The position numbers and the translations under genes were made by a program. A stretch of 64,000 bases of DNA, from contig NZ_FWXJ01000001.1 of assembly GCF_900176405.1 (NCBI RefSeq), forward strand, positions 62,001 through 126,000, read 5' to 3'. Positions 16,136-25,063 of the stretch are shown here, piece by piece (position 1 is the first letter of the stretch; each line of letters begins with the position of its first letter). This DNA is from Polynucleobacter kasalickyi (GTDB taxonomy: Bacteria; Pseudomonadota; Gammaproteobacteria; Burkholderiales; Burkholderiaceae). The notes below the pieces were generated by a model. It saw nothing but the letters and a program-made list of their open reading frames with translations, searched no databases and had not been told where the DNA came from.

Positions 16136-18214
16136 ATGCACCGTATTCATCCATCAAATCCACTTGCTCCTGCCGCAACAAAATATCGTTCAGATATTGA
16201 TGGTTTAAGAGCCATTGCGGTTTTAGCCGTTGTCATCTTCCATGGCTTTCCCAACTTTATTGGTAGTGGATTTATTGGCGTAGATATTTTTTTTGTGATT
16301 TCAGGTTTTCTTATTTCTAATATTGTTTTAGAAAATTTACAAAATGATACTTTTAGTTTTGTTGATTTTTATTCTCGACGGATTAAACGAATCTTTCCAA
16401 GCTTGGCCGTAGTCTTGATCAGTTGTCTGGTGTTTGGTTGGTTTGCACTATTAGCTGATGAATTGAACCAATTAGGTAAACATACCGCAGCAGGCGCAAG
16501 TTTTATTTCGAACTTAGTTCTTTGGAGTGAGGCTGGTTATTTTGATAATTCTGCCGAAACCAAACCATTGCTGCACCTTTGGAGTTTAGGTATTGAGGAA
16601 CAGTTTTATATTGTTTGGCCATTACTGTTATGGCTTACCTGGCGTAGTAAGTTCAGTTTAATCTTTATGATTGCGATAGGCGCCACGCTTTCTTTTGTGC
16701 TCAGCGTAAAAGGCGTAAAAGTCGACCCCACCGCAACTTTTTACTCGCCACAAACTAGGTTTTGGGAACTAATGGTTGGCAGTCTGTTAGCGTGGATATC
16801 AGCTTATTCAATGAACTTAAACTTTTTGAATAGAAACAATCTACCTAAGGAGAGATGGCTTGAGCTGGTTAAAAAAGCATCTAACTTATCCTCTAACCTC
16901 GGTTTACTTTTATTGGTCTATGGGTTTTGGAAAATAGAGAAGTCATTCAGTTTTCCAGGTCAGTGGGCGTTAATCCCTGTTTTAGGTGCCGCTCTTATTA
17001 TCTTAGGAGGTCCAAGTGCTTGGGTGAACCGAACCATCTTATCTAATAAATTATTGGTTTGGGTTGGCTTAGTGAGTTTTCCTCTCTATCTTTGGCATTG
17101 GCCCATCCTTTCATATGGTCGAATTATTTACAACGAAACACCTAGTGTGGAGTTTCGGCTCATCGCAGTTTGTAGTTCATTTTTACTGGCTTGGCTGACC
17201 CTAAAAATTGTCGAAAAACCGTTTAGATTTGGTCCGATGCGAAACCACGTTAAAGTCACCATTCTTTGCGGTTGCATTGTTGTCATCGGGCTTGCTGGCT
17301 TTGCCATCAGTCGCAGCGATTTATCTACTTCCCATACGTATGAACAATTATTGGTGAAGAGAAAGGCCTTTAAACAACGATTTGGATTTTCTGATGCTTG
17401 GTATAAAGGTAAAGCCGATTGGTTATTTCTTGGCAATTCCTTTGAGAGAACGGTCGATAAATTAGAGCTTGTAACCGTACCTGACAGCAGTATGATTGAC
17501 GAAAGTAATCAAAACATTATCAATGTTGCAAAAAAGGCGGCTGAATTTAATACCCAGGTCGCCCTGCTAGTCGGGCCTAATAAATCGAGTGTGTATTCTG
17601 AGTATTTACCAGACGATATCATTCCATCGAAAAAAAGATATCTCAATTTCTTTTTGGATCCGTTAAGGCAAACCCCTAACCTCATCGTTTACGACCCAAC
17701 TGAAGATTTGATTGCCTTTAAAAAGACAGAGGGAATTTTGTACTGGATGACGGATACCCACTGGAATAATAAGGGCGCTTTTTTAGCTTATCAAGGATTT
17801 TCAAAATTACTGGGAACACCATCTCCCATGGTCGATTTTATCAATAGCACCCCCCGGAGTGGAGATTTAATTGGGATTGCAAAATTAAATAACTTCCCCT
17901 TACATCCAGAGGATAACTGGGACATTGTATGGAAAAACACCTTATCACTGACCGAACAAGAAATCCCGGATGAGCAAAAATCGACGATGGGTTCTGCTAC
18001 GATAGTGACGAATAAAAAGCCTCTGTCTGACAAATATATTTGGGTTGTTGGTGATTCTTTTACCGAGGCTTTGAAGCCCTTTATTAACGCCACATTTAAA
18101 GAGGTTCGATACTTGGGACATTGGCACAAGTTGAAGGATTTACCCTTGGCTTTAACGCAGGCTACCAGAAAGCCGGATATGATCATAGTGATTCGTGTTG
18201 AGCGATCTTTTTAG
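16136..18214 (+). CDS. Acyltransferase 3 (OafA-like) fused to an AlgX-like SGNH domain
   Basis: A 692-residue membrane protein in two parts. Residues 18-380 are the acyltransferase-3 module: YRSDIDGLRAIAVLAVVIFHG, FIGVDIFFVISGFLIS, RRIKRIFP and LLHLWSLGIEEQFYIVWP, with about ten helices. Residues 410-692 face the periplasm and resemble the AlgX/AlgJ acetyltransferase domain. The D540-x-H542 pair (TDTHWNNKGA) comes before the nucleophile motif G639-D640-S641 (WVVGDSFTE), which is the AlgX order rather than the OatA order. It likely moves acyl groups across the inner membrane and onto a surface polysaccharide. The gene is alone, with no polysaccharide genes around it, so the acceptor is unknown. 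No clear ribosome site precedes the ATG. Confidence 0.88.
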   Translation: MHRIHPSNPLAPAATKYRSDIDGLRAIAVLAVVIFHGFPNFIGSGFIGVDIFFVISGFLISNIVLENLQNDTFSFVDFYSRRIKRIFPSLAVVLISCLVFGWFALLADELNQLGKHTAAGASFISNLVLWSEAGYFDNSAETKPLLHLWSLGIEEQFYIVWPLLLWLTWRSKFSLIFMIAIGATLSFVLSVKGVKVDPTATFYSPQTRFWELMVGSLLAWISAYSMNLNFLNRNNLPKERWLELVKKASNLSSNLGLLLLVYGFWKIEKSFSFPGQWALIPVLGAALIILGGPSAWVNRTILSNKLLVWVGLVSFPLYLWHWPILSYGRIIYNETPSVEFRLIAVCSSFLLAWLTLKIVEKPFRFGPMRNHVKVTILCGCIVVIGLAGFAISRSDLSTSHTYEQLLVKRKAFKQRFGFSDAWYKGKADWLFLGNSFERTVDKLELVTVPDSSMIDESNQNIINVAKKAAEFNTQVALLVGPNKSSVYSEYLPDDIIPSKKRYLNFFLDPLRQTPNLIVYDPTEDLIAFKKTEGILYWMTDTHWNNKGAFLAYQGFSKLLGTPSPMVDFINSTPRSGDLIGIAKLNNFPLHPEDNWDIVWKNTLSLTEQEIPDEQKSTMGSATIVTNKKPLSDKYIWVVGDSFTEALKPFINATFKEVRYLGHWHKLKDLPLALTQATRKPDMIIVIRVERSF

Positions 18215-18280
18215 ATAAACTAAGATTTGTGACGTAATATGCTCAATTTTTTATAAATAACCATCGAAAGTCTTTCTAAA

Positions 18281-18805
18281 ATGACCCAGATTAACTCAGA
18301 ACCTCAGCAAGTAACCGATTGGAAGCATGATGGTGTGCGTGTCGTACCAGGTAATCAACTCGATACGAATACTGCGCAAACCCCTGGCATGAACCGTGCT
18401 GCTGCGATCAACTTAGCCCGTGTAGGTGCGCAAAAATTATGGGCCGGTACAGTAACCATCCATCCCAATGCCAAAACAGGTGCCCATCACCATGGGGCTT
18501 TGGAAAGTGTGATCTATATCGTCAAAGGCAAAGCCAGAATGCGTTGGGGCGATCAATTACAGTTCACGGCAGAAGCAAGTGCGGGAGATTTCATTTACGT
18601 TCCGCCTTATGTGCCACATCAAGAGATTAATGCCAGTACCGATGAAGCGCTCGAATGTGTGCTAGTCCGGAGCGATAATGAAGCAGTGGTGGTGAATTTA
18701 GACATTCCACCGGTTGAAGTACCTGAAAATGTCTATTGGGTCGACCCAACCCATCAACATCCGCACACGCATGACCATGGTGGTGAGCAAAAAGATCTTA
18801 GCTAA
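18281..18805 (+). CDS. Cupin domain protein
   Basis: A 174-residue single-cupin protein. Motif 1 (GAHHHGALESVIYIVKGKARM) gives the metal-binding histidines and glutamate, and motif 2 is GDFIYVPPYVPHQEINAS. The histidine-rich tail (PTHQHPHTHDHG) may bind metal or be an accessory ligand. Such proteins are often dioxygenases, isomerases or small-molecule binders; the substrate is not evident. It precedes the tcuAB genes by 144 bp on the same strand and may belong to the same pathway, but the spacing suggests a separate promoter. The start at 18281 is the first methionine. Confidence 0.82.
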   Translation: MTQINSEPQQVTDWKHDGVRVVPGNQLDTNTAQTPGMNRAAAINLARVGAQKLWAGTVTIHPNAKTGAHHHGALESVIYIVKGKARMRWGDQLQFTAEASAGDFIYVPPYVPHQEINASTDEALECVLVRSDNEAVVVNLDIPPVEVPENVYWVDPTHQHPHTHDHGGEQKDLS

Positions 18806-18949
18806 CCCCCTGTTTGCGCAGAGAGAAGGGCTCTAGAAAGGCCTTTCTCAAACAAAATCATTACGATTTATCCGGCATCTTCGTGTCCATTCGTAAAATG
18901 ATAAAATTGATCAATTGATTAATAAAGATAAATACAACACGGAAGACTT

Positions 18950-20368
18950 ATGGTTGATGTTTTAGTGGTTGGTGGTGGTAATGCCGCACTTTGTGCTGCG
19001 ATTACTGCAAGAGAAGCTGGTGCTTCAGTAATGATTCTAGAAGCTGCACCGCCTGAATGGCGTGGTGGTAACTCAGTGCACACACGTAATTTACGTTGTA
19101 TGCATGATGCGCCCCAGGACGTTCTCGTGGAAGCTTATCCCGAAGAAGAATACTGGCAAGACTTGTTAAAAGTAACGGGTGGTCTCACCAATGAAAAGTT
19201 GGCTCGGATGATCATTCGAGGAACTGCCAGTGTACGTACGTGGATGAAAATGCATGGCGTGCATTTTCAGGCATCTTTGTCAGGCACCTTGCATGTAGCT
19301 AGAACAAATGCATTTTTTATGGGTGGCGGCAAAGCGCTGGTGAATGCTTTTTATCGTAGCGCTGACAAATTGGGTATTCAAATTCGCTACGAAGCGCCTG
19401 TAAAATCCATCGATTTAGAGGGTACTGAGTTTAAAGCTGTCATTTTAGAGAGCGGCGAACGAATTGAAGCGAAGGTCTGTGTTTTAGCCTGTGGTGGTTT
19501 TGAGTCCAATCGTGAGTGGTTGCGTGAAGCCTGGGGGCAGAACCCAAATGGTGAGTGGCCCGCAGATAATTTCTTAATCCGTGGCACGAAATATAACCGC
19601 GGTACGATTTTGAAGTTCTTACTCGATGCTGGAGCCGATTCGATTGGTGATCCGACGCAAGGTCACTGCGTGGCGATTGATGCCCGCTCTCCTTTGTACG
19701 ATGGTGGAATTTGTACGCGTTTAGATTGTGTTTCTTTAGGCGTCGTCGTGAATCAATTTGCCAAGCGTTTTTATGATGAGGGTGAAGATTTTTGGCCGAA
19801 GCGTTATGCTATTTGGGGACGCTTGGTCGCCTTGCAGCAAGGTCAAATTGCTTACTCAATTATCGATTCGAAAGCAATTGGCCGCTTTATGCCTCCTGTC
19901 TTTCCGGCAATTAAAGGCAATACGATTGAAGAAATTGCCGCGCAAATCAATCTCGACCCATTGGTCTTGAGAGCCACGATTGATGAATACAATGCGGCTT
20001 GTAAGGTAGGTACGTTTGATCACAATGTCTTAGATGATTGTCATACCGAGGGAGCAACTCCTGAGAAGACGCACTGGGCCTTGCCAATTGATCAAGGTCC
20101 TTTCTATGCGTATCCTCTGCGTCCCGGCATTACTTTTACTTACCTAGGTTTAAAAACGGATGAGACGGTAGCAGTATTCTTTGATGGTAAACCTAGCTCG
20201 AATTTATTCGCTGCTGGTGAAATCATGGCAGGCAATGTATTAGGTAAAGGATATACCGCTGGTATTGGTATGTCGATTGGAACAATTTTTGGTAGGATGG
20301 CAGGTCAAAGTGCGGCGCGTGCATTAAACCTAGCTATTAAAGAGGATGAATATGCAAGTGCAGAGTAA
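18950..20368 (+). CDS. tcuA: FAD-dependent tricarballylate dehydrogenase
   Basis: A 472-residue flavoprotein that oxidises tricarballylate to cis-aconitate, feeding the citric acid cycle and relieving inhibition of aconitase. The N-terminal dinucleotide-binding fold ([20 protein letters not shown]) is followed by [13 protein letters not shown] and a C-terminal FAD segment ([28 protein letters not shown]). This is the fumarate reductase/succinate dehydrogenase flavoprotein-like layout of TcuA, at about the Salmonella length. The ATG at 18950 has GGAAG upstream, and ATTGATCAAT (18906-18915) is a palindrome in the promoter region. tcuB overlaps its 3-prime end. A close relative acting on another dicarboxylate cannot be excluded. 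Confidence 0.87.
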   Translation: MVDVLVVGGGNAALCAAITAREAGASVMILEAAPPEWRGGNSVHTRNLRCMHDAPQDVLVEAYPEEEYWQDLLKVTGGLTNEKLARMIIRGTASVRTWMKMHGVHFQASLSGTLHVARTNAFFMGGGKALVNAFYRSADKLGIQIRYEAPVKSIDLEGTEFKAVILESGERIEAKVCVLACGGFESNREWLREAWGQNPNGEWPADNFLIRGTKYNRGTILKFLLDAGADSIGDPTQGHCVAIDARSPLYDGGICTRLDCVSLGVVVNQFAKRFYDEGEDFWPKRYAIWGRLVALQQGQIAYSIIDSKAIGRFMPPVFPAIKGNTIEEIAAQINLDPLVLRATIDEYNAACKVGTFDHNVLDDCHTEGATPEKTHWALPIDQGPFYAYPLRPGITFTYLGLKTDETVAVFFDGKPSSNLFAAGEIMAGNVLGKGYTAGIGMSIGTIFGRMAGQSAARALNLAIKEDEYASAE

Positions 20369-21530
20369 CCCAACTTCAACAAGCCCTAATTTAAATGGCT
20401 TGATCGCCGAGGCATCGAGACTCGCTCAAGGGAGTGAAAACGTCGCTGAAGTGCATCGTGTTTTACAAATTTGTAATGCCTGCCGCTACTGCGAAGGTTT
20501 TTGCGCAACCTTTCAATCGATGACCAGACGTCTGGACTTTAGCGTGAAAGATATTCACTTTATGGCCAACCTATGCCATAACTGTGGTGCTTGTTTACAT
20601 GCTTGCCAATATGCGCCACCGAATGAATTTGGCGTTAATATTCCGCAAGCAATGGCGAAAGTTCGCTTAGAAACTTATACAGATTTTGCTTGGCCTAGAC
20701 CCTTAGGTGTGCTCTATAAAAAAGCCGGCCTTTCTTTGTCTTTGATTGTATCGATTGCGATTGGGATTTTCTTGATCGCTCTCATGCAAGTCAATCAAAG
20801 CTTGTGGACGAGCTCGCCTAACGGCAACTTTTATGCAATTTTCCCGCATAACAGCTTAGCCTTGACTTTTGGTATTGTCTTTGTTGCGATGGTATTTTGT
20901 TTGGGGATGGGTGTCAAAAACTTTTGGGGAGAAATCTCCACTGATCCAATTCCACCGAAAGCCACCGTGGATGCGTTGCGCGATACATTGACACTCAAAA
21001 ATTTAGGCGGTGGTCATCAAGCCGGTTGTAATGAAGCTGATGATGCTTTTTCACTAGCTCGCAAACACCTCCATCATGTCACCTTCTATGGATTTATGTT
21101 GTGCTTTGCGGCGACGAGTGTTGCCACCTTATTTCATTATTTATTAGGTTGGGAAGCGCCTTATTCTTATACGAGCTTACCAGTCATTCTTGGTACTTTA
21201 GGTGGTATCGGTTTAATTATTGGGCCGATTGGCCTGCTCTATCTCAACCTGAAACGTCACCCATTGCACGGCGATGCTGCACAAAAGCCAATGGATCGCG
21301 GTTTCATCATGTTACTTCTGATGATTAGTGTTACGGGCCTTGGCTTGTTAGCGTTGCGTGAAACCCAATACATGGGGATTTTGTTAGCATTGCATTTGGG
21401 CTTTGTGATGGGCTTTTTCTTGATGATGCCTTACGGTAAATTTGCCCATGGTATTTATCGTTCTGCTTCTTTACTCAAAAATGCGGTTGAAGTACGCCTG
21501 GGTAAAAAGATGAGTGTTGGTTCAGAGTGA
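20352..21530 (+). CDS. tcuB: Tricarballylate utilization iron-sulfur membrane protein
   Basis: A 392-residue protein that passes electrons from reduced TcuA to the quinone pool. Two ferredoxin-like clusters are visible near the N-terminus: C41-x2-C44-x2-C47-x3-C51 and C75-x2-C78-x2-C81-x3-C85. Several membrane helices follow (about 110-380), with histidines that could hold heme. I prefer the ATG at 20352 because AGAGG at 20341-20345 is 6 bases before it; an in-frame ATG at 20346 would add two residues. The gene overlaps tcuA, which implies translational coupling. The tcuC transporter and tcuR regulator of Salmonella are not here. Confidence 0.88.
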   Translation: MQVQSNPTSTSPNLNGLIAEASRLAQGSENVAEVHRVLQICNACRYCEGFCATFQSMTRRLDFSVKDIHFMANLCHNCGACLHACQYAPPNEFGVNIPQAMAKVRLETYTDFAWPRPLGVLYKKAGLSLSLIVSIAIGIFLIALMQVNQSLWTSSPNGNFYAIFPHNSLALTFGIVFVAMVFCLGMGVKNFWGEISTDPIPPKATVDALRDTLTLKNLGGGHQAGCNEADDAFSLARKHLHHVTFYGFMLCFAATSVATLFHYLLGWEAPYSYTSLPVILGTLGGIGLIIGPIGLLYLNLKRHPLHGDAAQKPMDRGFIMLLLMISVTGLGLLALRETQYMGILLALHLGFVMGFFLMMPYGKFAHGIYRSASLLKNAVEVRLGKKMSVGSE

Positions 21531-21634
21531 TATATTAACCTTTAGTTAACAAGCTTCGATTTTAAAGATAGGTAATTTATATTGATGAAGCCGAAGCTTC
21601 TAATGTTAATTTTTTGGGGATGTTGAATCCCGAT

Positions 21635-21715
21635 AGGATTACTTTAATATGTAATCCTTACACTCTAACAACTAAGCTTTCTATTTGAAATCGATGTGAA
21701 GGAAAAATTTCAAAT
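21635..21715. promoter_or_regulatory. Stacked inverted repeats upstream of the first AbiE locus
   Basis: Two perfect inverted repeats lie in the 260-bp gap before the AbiEi gene: AGGATTAC/GTAATCCT (21635-21642 and 21651-21658) and ATTTGAAAT/ATTTCAAAT (21683-21691 and 21707-21715). The second also carries the direct repeat AATCGAT (21689-21695 and 21713-21719). A third pair, AAGCTTCG/CGAAGCTT (21551-21558 and 21592-21599), is closer to tcuB. AbiEi antitoxins are known to bind inverted repeats in their promoter, which makes the second pair the better operator candidate. Confidence 0.4.
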
Positions 21716-21794
21716 CGATTCTGCAGTAATATCACAATCCATTTATAACCCTACTCTTGCAATTGTTTGAAATATTTGCGATAGTTAAGGTTAA

Positions 21795-22535
21795 ATGCGA
21801 ATTTCAAGAAATATTTCAATCAAATCACTGCTTAGTCAACTCGAGATGGATTCACCTTACGGTGTAATCGACTTGCAGACTTTGGGTTTGAACTCGTCAG
21901 GTGCCGCTAGGCTGGCTGAGTCGGGGTGGCTCAAGAGGCTTGGGCGAGGTGTCTACCAAATTCCTAATGCAAAGCTTGACTTAAATAAGACGCTAGTCCT
22001 TTTGGCACTCGATATTCCAGAACTGCATATTGGGGGAAGAACGGCATTAGCTAGGCGTGGAATTCGTCACAACCTTGCATATCAAGAGAAAATTCATCTT
22101 TGGGGATTAAAAACTGGAAGACTACCTAAATGGTTTACTGACATCTTTAATGTTTCCTATCAATCTACAAAAATCTTTGACGATACACTGCCAGCGGGGT
22201 TTGGTCTTGCGCCATTGCCAGATGGGAATCAGAAAGTACTAGTCTCAGTTCCAGAAAGGGCATTACTGGAACTTTTCAGCGATACAGGAAAACTTCAATC
22301 GCTGGAAGAAACAATGAATCTAGTAGAAAGTGTTTTTCATTTGCGTCCTGATGTTCTAGAAACTTTATTAGCACATACAACTCGGGTCAAGGTGGTACGA
22401 CTAGCAAAAATAGTTGCAGAGGAGTTCGACTTACCATGGCTTGAAATTGCACGAAAGCATAACGATCGACTTGGCAGTAATAGTCGTTGGATTGCTGTTA
22501 CTCGAGATAAAAAAATTCTTCACTTAAAAAAATGA
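21795..22535 (+). CDS. AbiEi-type antitoxin of a type IV toxin-antitoxin system
   Basis: A 246-residue cytoplasmic protein with the AbiEi arrangement: an N-terminal winged helix (GVIDLQTLGLNSSGAARLAESGWLKRLGRGVYQIP, about 23-57) and a larger C-terminal domain (IGGRTALARRGIRHNL, VSVPERALLELFSD). In AbiE systems the antitoxin represses its own promoter and protects against the nucleotidyltransferase without binding it. The stop overlaps the toxin start by 4 bp (ATGA), so the pair is translationally coupled. The system can act in abortive phage infection. Local inverted repeats at 21635-21715 are operator candidates. Confidence 0.85.
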   Translation: MRISRNISIKSLLSQLEMDSPYGVIDLQTLGLNSSGAARLAESGWLKRLGRGVYQIPNAKLDLNKTLVLLALDIPELHIGGRTALARRGIRHNLAYQEKIHLWGLKTGRLPKWFTDIFNVSYQSTKIFDDTLPAGFGLAPLPDGNQKVLVSVPERALLELFSDTGKLQSLEETMNLVESVFHLRPDVLETLLAHTTRVKVVRLAKIVAEEFDLPWLEIARKHNDRLGSNSRWIAVTRDKKILHLKK

Positions 22536-23458
22536 ACTTAACTTATGTACAAACGGTTAATTTACTGTTGGATGTTGCACCTATAGTATTTCAAACTCCT
22601 CGATTCGCTCTGAAAGGTGGGACGGCCCTAAACCTTTTCATCCAAGATATCCCTAGGTTATCGGTGGATATTGATGTTGTTTTTATTGATCATCAGCTTG
22701 ATAGAGATGCCGCACTTGATGAAATTGCTCAGGAACTTAACCGTATTGAGTTAGCTATTATAGAAATGGGTTACCAAGCAACGATTAGAAAAATGCATAG
22801 TGGAGATGAGGTAAAGATTATCATCTCAAACGCTGAAGTAGAAGTGAAAATAGAAGTTAATTTTGTTTTTCGTGGCACAGTACTGCCGTTGCAAAATCTT
22901 TCCCTATCAACAAAAACACAAAAGTTATTTTCAAGAAATATCCTTCTTCCAGTTCTTTCAACCTCTGAACTCTATGGTAGTAAATTAGTAGCGGCGATGG
23001 ACAGGCAGCATCCCCGTGATTTATTCGATGTGCTAAAGATGTACGAAAGTCATGGACTATCATCAGGAATTTTAGACTGCTTTGTGGCCTATCTTGCTGG
23101 GCACAATAGGCCAGTTCATGAAGTTTTGTTCGCTAATGCTCAGCCAATAGAAGAGACGTTTAAAAATGAGTTTGTGGGTATGACTTCTGAGCCAATTAAT
23201 GTGGAACAGTTGAAGAGAATACAGACTAAACTGATAACAGAACTTCCTCAAGCCTTAACGTACAATCATAGAAATTTCTTACTATCTTTAGTCATGGCGA
23301 CGCCAGATTGGTCGCTTCTTCCATTTGCTCATCTTCAGGAAATGCCTGCCATCAAATGGAAGTTGAAAAATTTGAAGAGTTTGAAGTTAAAGAATCCGGT
23401 GAAATTCCAACTTCAGAGGGAAGAACTTGAACGTCGATTTCGTCAGTCAACTAGTTGA
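22532..23458 (+). CDS. AbiEii-type nucleotidyltransferase toxin
   Basis: A 308-residue member of the DUF1814/AbiEii nucleotidyltransferase toxin family. Motif I is L27-K-G-G-T-A-L-N (27-34) and the metal-binding pair is D46-x-D48 (RLSVDIDVVF). A third conserved segment is seen at GSKLVAAMDRQHPRDLFDVL (about 150-170). Homologues transfer nucleotides, in some cases onto tRNA acceptor ends, which halts growth. It overlaps the antitoxin gene by 4 bp. All recognised motifs are intact, so the toxin should be active. Confidence 0.87.
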   Translation: MNLTYVQTVNLLLDVAPIVFQTPRFALKGGTALNLFIQDIPRLSVDIDVVFIDHQLDRDAALDEIAQELNRIELAIIEMGYQATIRKMHSGDEVKIIISNAEVEVKIEVNFVFRGTVLPLQNLSLSTKTQKLFSRNILLPVLSTSELYGSKLVAAMDRQHPRDLFDVLKMYESHGLSSGILDCFVAYLAGHNRPVHEVLFANAQPIEETFKNEFVGMTSEPINVEQLKRIQTKLITELPQALTYNHRNFLLSLVMATPDWSLLPFAHLQEMPAIKWKLKNLKSLKLKNPVKFQLQREELERRFRQSTS

Positions 23459-23529
23459 TTTTTTTAAATAGCAATCTGGATTAGTTGGCGTTCATTTCTA
23501 TTATTTAAAGGCTGAATGTTGCAATGTAA

Positions 23530-23570
23530 AAACAGCTAGCGCAAATTACTAAATTTTGCGCTAGCTGTTT
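23530..23570. terminator. Bidirectional terminator between the AbiEii and ammonium transporter genes
   Basis: AAACAGCTAGCGCAAA (23530-23545) pairs perfectly over 16 bp with its complement ending at 23570, with an 8-9 base loop. Read on the reverse strand it ends in a run of five T, which suits termination of the ammonium transporter gene; it also lies 70 bp after the AbiEii stop. Confidence 0.85.
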
Positions 23571-23587
23571 GATTTGATTAGGTCAGC

Positions 23588-24790
23588 TTACCAGTTTGGT
23601 TCGCGATCTGGCGTTGAAGAGATTTTATGGATGCTTAAATCAGCCCCTTCAAATTCTTCTTCTTGTGAAAGACGAATCCCTAAGAATAGCTTAAGACCAC
23701 CATAGACAATCACTCCACCAATGAGGGCGATACCGACACCTAGTAGGCTACCAATGAGTTGCCCCATGAATGTCACTCCACCCATGCCGCCTAAAGCTTT
23801 GGCACCAAATATACCGGCCGCCAATCCGCCCCACAGACCGCATAAGCCATGCAGTGGCCAAACACCTAGTACATCATCAATTTTCCAACGATTTTGTACT
23901 AGGGTGAACATGTAGACAAATAAGCCTCCAGCCACTAAGCCTACAAATAACGCACCTAGGGGATGCATTAAATCAGAGCCTGCACAAACAGCCACTAATC
24001 CAGCTAATGGGCCGTTATAGGTAAAGCCGGGATCATTCTTACCAATGACCCATGCTGCTAAAGTGCCGCCCACCATTGCCATCAATGAATTCATGGCAAC
24101 TAAGCCGCTAATCTTATCGATAGTTTGTGCGCTCATTACGTTAAACCCAAACCAACCAACTGCCAGCGTCCACGCTCCCAAAGCAAGAAATGGGATGCTT
24201 GATGGTGGGTGTGCGGATATTTGTCCGTCTTTGTTATAACGACCACGACGTGCGCCGAGAAGAATGATTGCAGGGAGAGCAATCCAGCCGCCGACTGCAT
24301 GAACTACCACAGAGCCTGCAAAGTCATGAAACTCTTCGCCAGTAAACGCCTTGATCCAGGCTTGAATACCGTAATGTTGATTCCATGCTATTCCCTCAAA
24401 AAAAGGATAGACAAACCCAACCAAAATAAACGTTGCGATTAACTGAGGATTAAACTTGGCTCTCTCCGCAATTCCACCAGAAATAATTGCTGGAATAGCC
24501 GCCGCAAAAGTCAGTAAAAAGAAAAACTTCACTAGTTCGTAACCATTTTTCTGAGCTAGAACTTCAGTACTCGCGAAAAAATCCACGCCATATGCAATGC
24601 TGTAGCCAATGAAAAAATAAGCAATAGTCGATACTGAAAAATCAACCAAAATTTTGACTAATGCATTGACTTGATTCTTTTTTCGAACAGTTCCTAATTC
24701 TAAGAATGCAAATCCAGCATGCATGGCAAGCACCATGGTGGCGCCAAGTAATATGAATAAAGCATCAATGCCTGTTTTTATGTCTTCCAT
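23588..24790 (-). CDS. amtB: Ammonium transporter
   Basis: A 400-residue inner-membrane channel of the Amt family that takes up ammonium. About eleven helices are visible, starting with GIDALFILLGATMVLAMHAGFAFLELGTVRKKNQVN. The conserved pore features are FAGSVVVHAVGG (first pore histidine) and GVWPLHGLCGLWGGLAAGIF (second). There is no Sec signal; the first helix follows directly, as in many homologues without the cleaved leader. GGAGGAG (complement of 24794-24800) supports the start. No glnK lies next to it, unlike many amt loci. A TATAAT-like element (24818-24823, reverse) and an NtrC-like palindrome (24854-24870) lie upstream. Confidence 0.93.
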   Translation of the reverse strand: MEDIKTGIDALFILLGATMVLAMHAGFAFLELGTVRKKNQVNALVKILVDFSVSTIAYFFIGYSIAYGVDFFASTEVLAQKNGYELVKFFFLLTFAAAIPAIISGGIAERAKFNPQLIATFILVGFVYPFFEGIAWNQHYGIQAWIKAFTGEEFHDFAGSVVVHAVGGWIALPAIILLGARRGRYNKDGQISAHPPSSIPFLALGAWTLAVGWFGFNVMSAQTIDKISGLVAMNSLMAMVGGTLAAWVIGKNDPGFTYNGPLAGLVAVCAGSDLMHPLGALFVGLVAGGLFVYMFTLVQNRWKIDDVLGVWPLHGLCGLWGGLAAGIFGAKALGGMGGVTFMGQLIGSLLGVGIALIGGVIVYGGLKLFLGIRLSQEEEFEGADLSIHKISSTPDREPNW

Positions 24791-24853
24791 TTACTCCTCC
24801 TTGTGATTTATTGCATCATTATAGGGAAATAAAAAACGTAAATCGGTGCAGAT

Positions 24854-24870
24854 TGCACATAATTAGTGCA
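24854..24870. promoter_or_regulatory. NtrC-box-like palindrome upstream of amtB
   Basis: TGCACATAATTAGTGCA has the TGCAC-N7-GTGCA arms of an NtrC site. An extra half-site (GTGCA at 24846-24850) is next to it. It is 64 bp before the amtB start. I saw no clear sigma-54 minus 24/minus 12 element between it and the gene, so the assignment is tentative. Confidence 0.4.
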
Positions 24871-25063
24871 ATATTGGTTGTGAATAAATGGTTTTATGCT
24901 AACCATTTATTAAGTGCATTGATGGGGAAGGTTTACTCGAAGAAGTCACTGCGCTGGCTTTGAAATGAGTCATTGCCTGGTAAATTCAACAGACAATGAC
25001 GAACAAAAATTAAATTGGAGTTACTGCCAGCGTCATCTACTGAATGGCAAACGCCTTAAACAT

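Noticed and set aside
17791-18186. A reverse frame of 131 codons within the acyltransferase gene
   Set aside because: The forward frame carries the catalytic GDS and DxH motifs over the same bases, so this is a shadow.
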